Positions 1 to 10,806 of a stretch of DNA of 64,000 nucleotides are shown piece by piece. Every line of letters begins with the position of its first letter. The stretch's first letter is position 1. The notes under the pieces were generated by a model. That model did no database searches, was not told where the DNA came from, and was given only the letters and a program-made list of their open reading frames with translations. Made by a program: the position numbers and the translations under genes. The DNA is from Pocillopora verrucosa (Eukaryota; Cnidaria; Anthozoa; Scleractinia; Pocilloporidae), in the NCBI RefSeq assembly GCF_036669915.1, contig NC_089324.1:8248244-8312243 (forward strand), written 5' to 3'.

Positions 1-1849
1 CTCCTCCAGCCCACCGGTGTTCACAGCAAACATGCTGAAGAACACCACACCAATTTTGCTAGAACAATGAAAATTATACACAATCAATAATCAATACACA
101 TATGTATCTGAAAAAGCTTGACATCAGAAAAAAATGCAAGAGCTTGGTTAATTGAGCTAACAACTGAATGCATCACTAGGAAAGGTCATACTGCAAAAAA
201 GAAAAAAAGGTACAGAAAAGCTGAAAAGAAAAACACTACTGTTTCTTACCTTCAGTTTGTTAACACTTCCCTCGCAACTTTGACAACAGAACCAGAAGTG
301 GTTGACAATGTCATCAATCCTCTCTTTAAGTGGTTCACAATCCTTATTTCATGCTGCCTGTCAAGGAAAGCATGATATTTGCTTAACATATTTGGTTAAA
401 GAAACAAAATAAGGCTAAGTAATAGCATGGAAGAGAAATAAAACTGTTATTCTTGTTTAAAGTTAGCCATAACGGAATCATTCTTGATGATACTACCCAT
501 GTAAACAAGCAATGTTCATGCAACTATACTGGTAACTAGACAATTTGAGACAAGAAAATTGCCTTTTTAAAATTTGCACTTACCTGATGGAGACACTTGC
601 TCAGCTTTTTTGCTTTGTGCCAAATATCAAGCAATTAAAATAGTTCCAACAGCTGTGGGTATTTCTCTAAAAGATAACCTGACATGCAGTTTTGTCATTG
701 AGTATTTTAATTCTTGGATTATATTTTGGTCTTATAAGTTAAATTTGAAGCGTTGAATGCACAACATGCGCTACTGTCAATCAGTTCAACTCGGGTGTAC
801 ACATTGTTGCAAAGTGAGATCATCTAGCAAATGGCATCCTTGTAAAGCAGCTTCAATGATTTTAATACTACAAGTGAGCCTTTTCTTAGTTGGTGTAGGT
901 AACGTTTTTTGTACTTTGACCTACAAGTACAATGTACCTGAATGGAACACTATGTTTAAATAACAAGTTGCTTACTTATTTACTTACTAACATGTCACTT
1001 GTATGCATATGTACATGCATTTGATAATGGTTACAACAAATACCCAGAGAGATTGAAACAATTTAATAATGCAAAGCATATAATTATGGTTTATACTGTC
1101 GTGAAAAAGATTCTGATAACCTTTCACAAAAGCACAAATAGAGAACCTTAGTGATCAGGTCAATAAGATGCATGGATATAGCAATATCATCATACCTTTC
1201 ATCTCACGCACAAGTTTGGTAATAGTTGATGAAGCATCAGTTGTAAGCTAACTGATGGGAAGAATATTCACCATCTTCTCAAGAAATCGCCGCAATCCTT
1301 CTTTTTCTATGGCCACAGAATTGCCACCTGTCTCCCTTTTGTCGACTACTGCCATATCTAAAACAACTTTCGTTGAATTTTCCATTAAAGTGTACACACA
1401 GTATCTTGCTGAATGCCCGGGGGAATCATTCCTACCAGCTCCACACAAACACAGATCCCCATATTTCTCAAGGATACCAACAACGATTGAATTCATTTTG
1501 TTCCACATCTCCTTAATCACAGGGGCTGCACAATGTTTCTGTAACCGTGCAAATGTGTTGCTGCTAATAATGTTGAGACTAGGAGCCTTGGACATAAAGG
1601 CAAACTTGCTGTAGCTGTTGCCCAAAATAATTGCAGCTGCCAAAAAGGAATCATTAAGAAAAATTAAACATTGTTTTTCACTCCCAAAACCTCTGACGAG
1701 ACCCATTTCTGAGAGTGATTGTTTTTGCACTGCCAGATTACCTCTACTCTGCATCCACAAGTTCTGACATCCTGTTTGAAAAAAAGGCCCTTGCCACAGA
1801 CTGCACATTTTTCACTAGATAGCTCTATTAGCTTTTCCACAGAGACCAT
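1..1849 (-). pseudogene. Kolobok-like transposase, multi-exon pseudogene, cut by the window edge
   Basis: Four exon blocks read on the minus strand with matching splice sites and phases: about 1849-1196, 666-584, 357-250 and 58-1 (runs off the window). Exon 1 has a zinc-ribbon-like start (CAVCG...CGC), then a WQCKNNHSQKW stretch and GAGRNDSPGHSARYCVYTLM, which resembles the first catalytic block of these transposases. Exon 2 has LDIWHKAKKLSK, exon 3 DIVNHFWFCC and exon 4 GVLQHVCCEHRW. From memory this motif series fits Kolobok-type transposases; I could not check it. The copy is dead: the reading frame shifts near 1670-1680, and in-frame stops fall at 1248-1250, in the 666-584 exon and at the start of the 357-250 exon. 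The 5' end beyond 1849 is missing or unrecognised, close to a LINE 3' end at 1977. Coding by homology is fairly sure; the superfamily name is less so. Confidence 0.7.
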
Positions 1850-1976
1850 GACTCTCTTAAATGCAAAGCTAGGTATCTCTCAAGAATATCTGTGGAGGTA
1901 AGCTACTGAAAAGCACTATTCAACTTTTTGCAAATTTCAGCTGATTTGCTAGACTCTCCTTGCTGTATTTCAACAT

Positions 1977-3997
1977 AAATAATAGTCTTTAGTCTTTATT
2001 CCATCATAAGATAAAACTACATATCTTATGTTACAATGAATTGAAAAAACTACAGAAATCTACATACATATTATGAATTAAAAAGTATATCATTACAATA
2101 AATGGAGCTTAAATATCAACCTATTTACAAATGTGTTCATAAAGCGCTGTGTATTAATTTTCGGGCGCGCGCAGCCTTTTTTCCTGAGATTGTGTAGATA
2201 TGTCTTTTGGACAGGAATGATATCTTTCAGGGGGTGGCAATCCGTTGATTTTAGTTTCTTCAAAATATTTCTATCTTGTTTGTTTAAAAGGTTCTTGATA
2301 AAAACTGGAAATGAGATAAAACCGCGTTCATGACATCGGTCTAAAAATTTTTGTACAACCGTAAGATCGGACTCAGATGCCCCATAGACTGAAAGTGCAT
2401 AGCTAAAATTAGCCAAAACAATCGATATAAAAAGATGATCAATCTCTGCCTGAGAGTAATGTTCCTTTCTCAATGTTCGTAGGACGTGTAAACACTTGTT
2501 TGCTTTGACAAGCTTAGTTCTTACATGCTCATCAAATTTTCCATCACTCTGTAAAGTTACTCCTAATAAAACGAAGCTATTACATTGGGGAATATTATTA
2601 ATTGGAGAGTAGAGTACATTATGATTTTTCTTTCTAACAACCAGCTCTTTACATTTGCAAGGGTTGCAGACCATTCTATTGTCTTTACACCATGTTAAGA
2701 ACTGTCCTACTAAGTCGGCAGACGGGTCACTATTCCTAGTGATAGGCGAAAGAATAGTGGAATCATCGGCATATTTAAAAGCACAGGGCAACCATTAAAA
2801 AAATCTCCAAATCGTTCAAAAATATATTAAAAAGATACGGTCCGCTTACACTACCTTGTGTGGTTCCTCTATTGACAAGTTTCCACTGTCCTAAAAAATT
2901 ATAACTAACAACACGCTGTTGTCTTGCATAGAGGAAACTATGATACCAATTGATAATGTACGGATTTAGAGGTAGCTGTTTCAGTTTGGCAGACAAAATA
3001 GCATGGTTCACAAAATTGAAAGCCTTACTGAAGTCCATGGTAAAAATTCGCACTGCGCTATAGTCACTACTATCTAAATACTTGTATGTCTGGTGCTGGA
3101 TAGCGAGCAAGGCATTTGTGCAACTACCCGCCTGTCTATATGCAAATTGGGTGTGGCTCAGGTTGCTCTCAATGACTGACTGTGCTTGTGTACGATACAC
3201 GACCTTCTCAAACAACCGGGCAATAACGGGAGTAACATTAATACCACGGTAGTCCGAGTCCTCTATAGGCATATTCACTTTGGGGAGAGGGTTAACATTT
3301 GCCCTTTTCCAGGAGTCTGGCCATGTATGAGTAGACAGCGACAGATTCCAAACGTGAGTGACGATTGGTGTGAGTAGCTCAGCACAGTCTTTCCAGATCC
3401 AGTACGGGAGGTCGTCTGGTCCCGTTGCGGTTTTCTTTACATGAAATAAGGTATTCCAGACACACCGCTCAGATATTTTCGGGGGCTTTACACTGTCCGG
3501 GATATCCATATGACTAGGTCTAACGTAAGTGTCATCATAGCACAGGTTGGCGAAGTAGTCGTTCAGACGAACTAGAGAGTTCTTGTCCAAATTTATCAAC
3601 GATGACCTGCGACGCTGCGATAGGGTGTCCACGCCCTTCCACCACTCACCGCTACCAATGGCAGCCAGTTTTCTTCTGTTCTCGGTTATCAGCTCAGAAA
3701 TGCGCTTATTAAATAAAGACAGGCGTTCCTTATTCTTTGAAGATATATGGGACTTACTCCTCAGCATACACTTGACTAATGGGGACATCCAAACTGGGTC
3801 ACGCGATGACATGCGTACAGATTTTTGCGGCATAAACTTATTCATCACTGCACGAATCTTTACCTCAAGCACCTCGACCGCCTTGTTTATGTCCACCTCA
3901 TTGAGGACGTCACTCCAGTCCAGCGCAGTGAGTGCCATATAAAATGACTGTTTCCGATGTTCCCTACAGTCCCGCACAAGAACTTTGCGGCGCATAG
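1977..3997 (-). pseudogene. CR1/RTE-like LINE, reverse transcriptase part (3' half of a split element)
   Basis: This is the ORF2 reverse transcriptase of a non-LTR retrotransposon, which copies its RNA at a nicked target. The segment 4028-2775 carries a conserved pre-RT region, the RT motif around [19 protein letters not shown] and a [16 protein letters not shown] block. A frameshift near 2790 moves the frame to 2791-2093, which holds the catalytic KYADDSTI box, LGVTLQSDGKFDEHV and a C-terminal tail. The 3' end near 1977 has short reiterated AAAGACTA-type sequence in place of a poly-A tract, as CR1/L2-type elements have. The endonuclease half lies at 11549-11812 beyond a BEL/Pao insertion, and removing that insertion with one target duplication joins the two in frame. 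Inactive because of the frameshift and the insertion. Confidence 0.88.
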
Positions 3998-4328
3998 TGT
4001 GCACGCATAAAACGGTACGACAACACAAACTTGAACACGCGTACTTGTAATTATGAAATGGACTTTACAATCTTGAACGAACGTTGTACGGTTTCGAAAA
4101 CTAAAAGGAAACAAAGGAAATTTACAACTATAAATACGGAAAAAGGCTAGACAAACAAGAAACGAAACCAAAAAAAACTTACGTTTGTGTCCTTATAATA
4201 TAAACGATGACGTTAAACGGGCGTTGAAACGATTCTCCACTTCGATCGAGCACATGTATTTTTTAACTCGCAGCGCCTCTCGGGATCTAGCTAATGAGTG
4301 CGTGACATCACGCATAACGGCAGTAACA
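3998..4328 (-). repeat. BEL/Pao 3' LTR
   Basis: 331-bp direct repeat of 10807-11040 plus 11451-11548, with TG..CA ends. A TATA-like stretch (ataaatac, 4130s) and an AT-rich segment are visible but no promoter can be proven. The ORFs that seem to run through it (for example 4171-3887) are LTR translations and not genes; the same reading appears in the other LTR. Confidence 0.93.
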
Positions 4329-4345
4329 TTCCCGACCCCTTAAGC
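4329..4345 (-). promoter_or_regulatory. Candidate polypurine tract of the BEL/Pao element
   Basis: On minus, AAGGGGTCGGGAA directly abuts the 3' LTR. Purine-rich with one T and one C interruption. This is the expected position of the plus-strand primer for reverse transcription; assignment is by position only. Confidence 0.5.
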
Positions 4346-4513
4346 GATGCTTAACATGGAAAGTTCTTAGCTACAAAACAAAGTAGTAATTATGAAAAAT
4401 AACTTGTCATGTCCTTTGCTAAAGCTAACGAGTCTAGTCCGTCACACAATCCGCTTAAAGAAATAGGGACTATGGATATTCCATGAAGGTTCAGCCCTTA
4501 CGAGCTTCCTGTT

Positions 4514-7500
4514 TCATTGTTCATTATCGAGGCACGATTGTTCTTCCTTAGCTAGCAAGAGGACAACCTTGTCAACTGGTCTGCGTAGTTGGGAGGTTTG
4601 GGTCTTCAAATGAACCGTGCGTACCAACCCCTTCTTGTCTGATTCCGCGCTTATGACTCGTCCCATCGGCCAAACACTCCTCGGGCAGTTGTCGTCTTTC
4701 AACAGGACAACGTCTCCGACAGCTAGATTCCGTTTGGGACTGTTCCACTTCGAACGAGGTTGGAGAGTTGGGAGATATTCTCTCTTCCAACGCGTCCAAA
4801 ATAAGTTTGCCAAGTACTGCACTCTCCGCCAGCGCCGCCTCATATAGACATCTGCGCGTTGAAAAACTCCTGCTGGGGGAAGTACAACGCTGGTTTTCAT
4901 CGTCAGGAGATTGCTGGGACTTAGTGGGTTGAGGTCATCGGGATCACTCGAAGCGAATGTTAGCGGTCTCGAGTTAATGATAGCTTCAACTTCACATAGT
5001 AGAGTTCTAAAGGATTCGTCATCCAGACGGGAGCCATGCTCATGGAGTAGAACAGTGAGTACTTTGCGGGTAGTGCGAATCTGCCGCTCCCAAATGCCGC
5101 CCATGTGGCTGGCACTCGGTGGGTTGAAAATCCAATCTGTACCCTCTAGATGCAGCCTGCTTCTGATTTGCTCGTTGTTCATTTCGTAAACTGCTTGCTG
5201 TAACTCTGTCTTGGCGCCTACAAAATTTGTTCCGTTGTCGCTCCGGATCTCTCGGATAGGCCCACGACGAGCAATAAATCGCCTCAGAGCCTGGATAAAT
5301 GAATCTGTTTCGAGAGAATTGGCGGTCTCAATATGCACTGCTCTACTTGCTAAACATGTGAAAAGGCATCCGTACCGTTTGAGTCCCTTTCGACCTTCTT
5401 TGATCATGTACGGACCGAAGTAATCCACGCCAGTATACGTAAATGGCGGGGCTGGAGTCAGTCGGTCTTTAGGCAAGTCAGCCATTTTCTGTTCAGCGAC
5501 AGGGGCACGATTACGGCGACAAGTAACACAATTTGCGATTAGGTGACGAACAGCAGCATTGGCACCGGTGACCCAGTACTTCTCCCTCAATTTAGCAAGT
5601 GTGTGACCGCGGCCTGCGTGTGCTAGGCGTTCGTGTAGGCGTTTGATAATCAAGTTCGTAACGTGACTCTTGCGAGGTAAGATGATGGGGTGTTTCGTTT
5701 CTTCTGGAAGATCGTCAGCGCGGCTAAGGCGGCCACCAACACGAAGGAGGCCTTCATGAATGTAGGGATCCAGCCGAGTTAGGGAACTTGCTTTCTTCAG
5801 CACCATTTTCTTTTGCTTTGCCCGACCCCGTTCGTCTCCACCGCCTTTGTCACTGACTTGTCTGAGAGCGTCAAACTCTCTACTGAAGGACTGCAACTGT
5901 ACGAAGCGAAGGATGGCCATCTCGGCCTCTTCAAACTCTTGAACTGAGAGCGGTGCGCAGCAGTCACCCACTACCTTCGTTTCAGCTTGTAGTGACTTCA
6001 CGCCCGACCTTGCCTGACCATGGTCCGAATCTATCTCGAGAGAACCCTGGCCTCTAATCTCCTTCCGTTTTCGCAATACAGCCTTGATTCTAAGGAATGC
6101 GGCCACCGACAATCTCAGGCGATACCAACTCGAGTGGTATTCTATTAGCTTGTTAACTGACGTAGCCGTGGCTTCCATTACCATGGTACCGGCGGAAGCA
6201 ACTTTTCTGACCTCAGGGTCGTCATCTGGGACCTCACCGACTGGAAAGGGCTGCTGCGGCCAGTCCTTTTCTGATTTCCCTAGGAAGTGTGGACCATTTG
6301 ACCAGCGTTGCTGCTGCAGAAGTCCAGCGGCGGAAAGTCCTCTTGAGGCATCATCTGCCGGATTGCTACTGGTGTCCACGTATTTCCACTGCATAGGACT
6401 AGTGAAGTCCCTGATCAATTGCACACGATTTGCCACGAATATCTGAAACCTCCTCCGCTCGTTTCTTATGTAGCGGAGAACCGTCGTCGAGTCGGTGTGA
6501 TAGATGATAGACTCAGGCTTAACTTCAAGCTCTTCATACAGCATTTGTCCCACGCGAACAGATACGGTTGCTGCAGTTAATTCTAAGCGTGGGACTGTTA
6601 CGGCCTTAATAGGTGCAAGACGAGCCTTCCCCATTAAAAAGGAACAATGTATGCGACCCATGTTATCCATTAGACGTAGGTAGGCAACGCATCCATACCC
6701 CACCTGGCTTGCATCGGAGAACAGATGGAGCTGTCTGGAGACAACTGGGCCAAAACCCGGCGGTTTGTGACACCGATCAATGTGAAATTGCTCTAGTAAC
6801 GGAAGCTCTCCACACCATCTTAGCCATTTACTGCGGCAGTCTTCCGGAATGTCGTCATCCCAGTCGAGATCTTCATTGCGGCAGAGATCCTGTAACAGCT
6901 TCTTCGCTAGAAGTGTGAAAGGAGCGATGAAGCCCAGGGGATCAAAGATTGATGAGATGGTGGACATGACTCCTCGTCTTGTAAACGGTTTGCTGTTAAT
7001 GACGATTCGAAATCCAAAACAATCTGATTGTACGCACCACTGTATCCCTAAGGCACGCTCGATAGGGAGGTTGTCACAGTCAAGAGTTATTGATCTGACT
7101 TCTTTCGATCGCTCATCCTCTGGTATAGACTCTAAAACTGCACGACTATTGGAAGTGAATTTGGTGAGGCGGAATCCACCTTTCTTACAGGATTGCCGAA
7201 GACCTTCAATCAGCTCGACTGCTTTACCTTCCGAGCTTACGGAACGTAGACAATCGTCCACATAAAAGTTATTTCGCAGCGTGTCAGCAACCAAGGTACC
7301 GTACTTATCTTCGTTATCCCTTGCGGTTCGCTTAAGGGCAAAGTTAGCGACACTTGGCGACGAGGCCGCTCCAAATAAATGTACAACCATCCGATACTCT
7401 TGTAGCTCGGCTCCTAGATTGCCATCTGGCCACCATAAGAAACGGAGGTAATCATACTGTTCAGGAGGAACTGTAACCTGGTGGAACATGGATTCCACAT

Positions 7501-10500
7501 CTCCCATGAAGGCTACGGGGTCTTCACGAAATCTGGTTAGCACGCCTACTAGGGAGTTTGTCATATCTGGACCTTGCATCAGACAGTCATTGAGCGACAC
7601 GCCCTGAAACTTTGAACTACAGTCAAATACGACGCGTATTTTTTCTGGTTTTTTCGGGTGATACACCCCATGATGGGGTAGATACCACACCTTGCCTGGG
7701 TTCGGTATCAGCAACTCATTTGGAACTCTTTGTGCATACCCTTTGGCGATGACATCGTTTACGAAGGAAACGTAATCAGAGCGGTATTTAGAATCTCTCA
7801 ACATCTTTTTCTTCTGCCAGTTTGCTCTTTTGATTGCTTGCTCCTTATTGTTGGGCATGATAATATCGCTATGTCGCAATGGAAGAGGAACTTGGTAGTG
7901 GCCGTCGACAACTTTCGTCTCCCTTTCAACCATAGTTAAAAACTTTCTGTCTTCTTGAGAAGGCCCACGCTCGTCCGGTGCTTTGCTTACGGTGTGATCG
8001 TTGAAGTCCATCTGCAACATTCTGAGCAATGACGTTGGAGCAATGATTTCCTTCGGCGTTTCCACTTCTCTCACTGTAATTCGGTTCGCGATTATTTTGT
8101 CCTTGTCATGATCAGTTCGGATATGGAGAGGTCCACAGACTGTCCAACCATGGCGGAGACGGAGGGCAAATGGGCCATCGCTTCGACAAGGTACAACTTC
8201 TAATGGTTCTAAGGCAGGCGGGCAATTGCTGCCAATGAGTAGTCCAATCTCCAGGCGAGGCTCAAGCTCAGGGATTTTCTTCGCAACCTCGGAAAGGTGT
8301 GACCACTGATTTATGAGACTGGGCGTGGGAATTTGGTGATGTTCTGCTGGGATTTCATCTCTTGTGTATGAGCGAGGCAACTCAATGGGATTCTCATCAT
8401 CTAGGCTCGTAACGATAAGATCGTCCAGAATGATGCTTTCCACTTGACTCTGTCCATGCATGGTGGTGAGTTGTAGCATAACCTTGACACCGTCTATTCC
8501 TAACTGTCTCCTGATATTTTCGGTTGCAAAACAGCCGCCACTACCATTATCGTAAAACGCGTACGTGACAACTGAATTGTTACAGCCCTTCTGTTTAACT
8601 TTAACTGGGAGTATGGCATGTAGCACTACGGACTCCTTGCAACTTGGTGCGTCCTGTACAGGTTTAGAGACATCAATGCGCCTATTGCTAACCGCTATAG
8701 ATTGAACTTCCGTCGCTTGGGGTTTGTTACTGACGCTCTCTCTATTCATTGTGAAACCATCAATGTGCAATGCTGTTGGGTGCCGTTTCTTGCACTTCTT
8801 GCAGGTGCGTCTCTTTACACAACCTTTGGATACATGATCAGATTCGTAACAGGCAAAGCATAATTTTCTTTCGTAAAGAAATGTCTTCCTTTGATCCATG
8901 GTCCTTTTGAGGAATTCCGCACAATCATCCAGGTCATGGTTCTTGCTGCAGAAGGGGCACAACTTTTCCTTGCCACCAGCATTGTTTCGGTTCGCATGGT
9001 TTACAGCCTCTATGCCGGGAATGGTGATACCAGTGGCAAAACTGTTGCTTGTTTTAGTTGCTGACGAGGGCTTCTTCTTGCCATCTCTCCCACTGTTATC
9101 TCTGCGCCTTTCCTGGGTACTACTTAAAGCCTGCACGCCAAATACAGGGTCGTTCGCTGATTCGGCTGCTGACACCACAAAATCAGCGAGATCCTTAAAG
9201 CTCGCTATCCTTCCGTTCTCTTTCAATTTCGCAGCACGATCACGCCATCTTGACTGGAGATGCGAGGGAAGCTTTTTTGCAATGGTCTGCAGGTTCGTAG
9301 GATGATTTAACTCATTCATATGAGACACGCTCATCATAGCATTTTTACACTTAATCAAGAAAAGCGATAAACGCTTTAGTCCTGATGCGTCATCTGGCCG
9401 AACTGGGGACCATCCGAGAGCTTTGTTCACATAGGCCATTGAAACTTTAAAGGGATCCCCATATTCCTTCTCCAGTAACCTCCTCGCCTCCTTATATCCT
9501 TCAGAAGGGTCCATATGCAGACAGCCTCCAATAAGTTCTCGTGGTTCCCTTTCAAGATGTTGTTCCAGGTAGTATAAGCAATCTGCCGCCCTGAATGTTC
9601 TGGACTCTATCCTTGCCTTGAATGCCATGATAAAGGTTCCATATTCGATGGGGTCTCCTTTAAACTTGTGCACTTCAGGTTGAGGCAGAGTCATTGCTGC
9701 AGCCAGTTGCCGATGGGTTGCAATCATTTGCTCATTTTGCTGTCGCTGCATGGCCATCACTTCTTTGAAAGACCTTTCATGGGGTTCCAATCGATAGGGA
9801 TCATCAGCTGCAGCGATAATTCCTTGTGGTACATCAGTGGTCCCGTTGTTAGCCGGAGGCGATATCTCGCCGGCTAGACTGTTTGAGTGAAACTCTGGGG
9901 CAGCAGGGTTGAGATGAGCGGCAGGTGTTGAAGCCATGAATTTGGGTTCACTTTGCTGGAGACAGGGAACAATACCATCCTTATTTTCTAGGTTACCATC
10001 ATTTTCCAAATCGGCATAAACCCTTTCTCTGGCCTGGGCTTTCGCTATTTCAGTTTCCAGTTTCAAGGCTTCATCTGCTGCTCGTAGAGCTTGTTTGCGT
10101 TCTAGCATTTGTTTTTCAGCTTGTAATTCCGCTAGCTTAAGTTTCTCCTTTGCTCGTGCAGATGGCGTTGAGCTGGCTGAAGACTTCTTCGAACGGGTGC
10201 TAACACGGGACGATTTGGATGAAGCCGATTTTACTTCTGAGAGCAGATCAAGTTCTTCTGTTAAGCGACGTTCTGCTACATTCATCCATTCCATAACCTG
10301 TTTCCTAAATTCCAAAAATGACTTCTCCTTACTTTCATAGCGATCAAGTTCCCTGTCTTGATCCTGTTCGGAGGTCAACTGGCAATAATAAAGGTCACGT
10401 GCTTCTTGATACTCCTTGAATAATGTGTTCAATACAATAACCTCTGATTTCACTAAATGAAGATTGTTCTCATCTTCCATTAAGTTTGTGAGAGCATTCC

Positions 10501-10663
10501 TTTGCTTTGTCACAGCAGTCGTTTTGGCAGTTTGATCGTTTTTCAGTCGCCTTAATTTCTCTTCTTGACCCTTTTCAGTTAATTTCCTTACACGAGTATC
10601 GGGACAGCTTTCGTTCGGAGGAAACCCAGGCCCAGCGCCCTCAGCGACAGGTTCATCGTTCAT
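4514..10663 (-). CDS. BEL/Pao Gag-Pol polyprotein, intact 2049 codons
   Basis: One uninterrupted frame from an ATG at 10663. Domains in order: charged, coiled-coil-rich N-terminus (1-230); a Gag region with the DUF1759-type block FKGDPIEYGTF (about 340-490); a zinc-knuckle region CPFCSKNH...CFACYESDH...CKKCKKRH (570-625); aspartic protease with YDNGSGG (about 704); reverse transcriptase with FMGDVESMFHQV (about 1057) and the YVDD box (about 1134); RNase H with LFSDASQVGYG (about 1314) and HTDSTTVL; integrase with an H2C2 finger (1675-1715) and the D,D,E set GVDYFGP, SDNGTNF and GGIWERQIRT (about 1748, 1810, 1859); and a C-terminal DUF5641-like segment. All catalytic residues expected for the family are present, the length is full and there is no stop. 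The copy could be active; expression is not shown by sequence. Confidence 0.96.
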   Translation of the reverse strand: MNDEPVAEGAGPGFPPNESCPDTRVRKLTEKGQEEKLRRLKNDQTAKTTAVTKQRNALTNLMEDENNLHLVKSEVIVLNTLFKEYQEARDLYYCQLTSEQDQDRELDRYESKEKSFLEFRKQVMEWMNVAERRLTEELDLLSEVKSASSKSSRVSTRSKKSSASSTPSARAKEKLKLAELQAEKQMLERKQALRAADEALKLETEIAKAQARERVYADLENDGNLENKDGIVPCLQQSEPKFMASTPAAHLNPAAPEFHSNSLAGEISPPANNGTTDVPQGIIAAADDPYRLEPHERSFKEVMAMQRQQNEQMIATHRQLAAAMTLPQPEVHKFKGDPIEYGTFIMAFKARIESRTFRAADCLYYLEQHLEREPRELIGGCLHMDPSEGYKEARRLLEKEYGDPFKVSMAYVNKALGWSPVRPDDASGLKRLSLFLIKCKNAMMSVSHMNELNHPTNLQTIAKKLPSHLQSRWRDRAAKLKENGRIASFKDLADFVVSAAESANDPVFGVQALSSTQERRRDNSGRDGKKKPSSATKTSNSFATGITIPGIEAVNHANRNNAGGKEKLCPFCSKNHDLDDCAEFLKRTMDQRKTFLYERKLCFACYESDHVSKGCVKRRTCKKCKKRHPTALHIDGFTMNRESVSNKPQATEVQSIAVSNRRIDVSKPVQDAPSCKESVVLHAILPVKVKQKGCNNSVVTYAFYDNGSGGCFATENIRRQLGIDGVKVMLQLTTMHGQSQVESIILDDLIVTSLDDENPIELPRSYTRDEIPAEHHQIPTPSLINQWSHLSEVAKKIPELEPRLEIGLLIGSNCPPALEPLEVVPCRSDGPFALRLRHGWTVCGPLHIRTDHDKDKIIANRITVREVETPKEIIAPTSLLRMLQMDFNDHTVSKAPDERGPSQEDRKFLTMVERETKVVDGHYQVPLPLRHSDIIMPNNKEQAIKRANWQKKKMLRDSKYRSDYVSFVNDVIAKGYAQRVPNELLIPNPGKVWYLPHHGVYHPKKPEKIRVVFDCSSKFQGVSLNDCLMQGPDMTNSLVGVLTRFREDPVAFMGDVESMFHQVTVPPEQYDYLRFLWWPDGNLGAELQEYRMVVHLFGAASSPSVANFALKRTARDNEDKYGTLVADTLRNNFYVDDCLRSVSSEGKAVELIEGLRQSCKKGGFRLTKFTSNSRAVLESIPEDERSKEVRSITLDCDNLPIERALGIQWCVQSDCFGFRIVINSKPFTRRGVMSTISSIFDPLGFIAPFTLLAKKLLQDLCRNEDLDWDDDIPEDCRSKWLRWCGELPLLEQFHIDRCHKPPGFGPVVSRQLHLFSDASQVGYGCVAYLRLMDNMGRIHCSFLMGKARLAPIKAVTVPRLELTAATVSVRVGQMLYEELEVKPESIIYHTDSTTVLRYIRNERRRFQIFVANRVQLIRDFTSPMQWKYVDTSSNPADDASRGLSAAGLLQQQRWSNGPHFLGKSEKDWPQQPFPVGEVPDDDPEVRKVASAGTMVMEATATSVNKLIEYHSSWYRLRLSVAAFLRIKAVLRKRKEIRGQGSLEIDSDHGQARSGVKSLQAETKVVGDCCAPLSVQEFEEAEMAILRFVQLQSFSREFDALRQVSDKGGGDERGRAKQKKMVLKKASSLTRLDPYIHEGLLRVGGRLSRADDLPEETKHPIILPRKSHVTNLIIKRLHERLAHAGRGHTLAKLREKYWVTGANAAVRHLIANCVTCRRNRAPVAEQKMADLPKDRLTPAPPFTYTGVDYFGPYMIKEGRKGLKRYGCLFTCLASRAVHIETANSLETDSFIQALRRFIARRGPIREIRSDNGTNFVGAKTELQQAVYEMNNEQIRSRLHLEGTDWIFNPPSASHMGGIWERQIRTTRKVLTVLLHEHGSRLDDESFRTLLCEVEAIINSRPLTFASSDPDDLNPLSPSNLLTMKTSVVLPPAGVFQRADVYMRRRWRRVQYLANLFWTRWKREYLPTLQPRSKWNSPKRNLAVGDVVLLKDDNCPRSVWPMGRVISAESDKKGLVRTVHLKTQTSQLRRPVDKVVLLLAKEEQSCLDNEQ

Positions 10664-10806
10664 GGTGGACTAGGCACTAATTAATCCTTCGGTAGTCGCT
10701 TCAAATTAGCGATGAGTGGCGAACAGTTCGCCCAACATTGCAAATAAACGTAGGATAAGTTCCAATAAACCAGTATGCGATGAGGGTTAAACTTTTCGAA
10801 ACGAAA

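Noticed and set aside
3887-4171. 94-codon minus frame, repeated at 10980-10681
   Set aside because: Both are readings through the BEL/Pao LTR with different flanks, so they are not a gene family.
4572-10340. Numerous plus-strand frames of 60-140 codons across the BEL/Pao polyprotein
   Set aside because: They are shadows of the 2049-codon minus frame with no independent signal.
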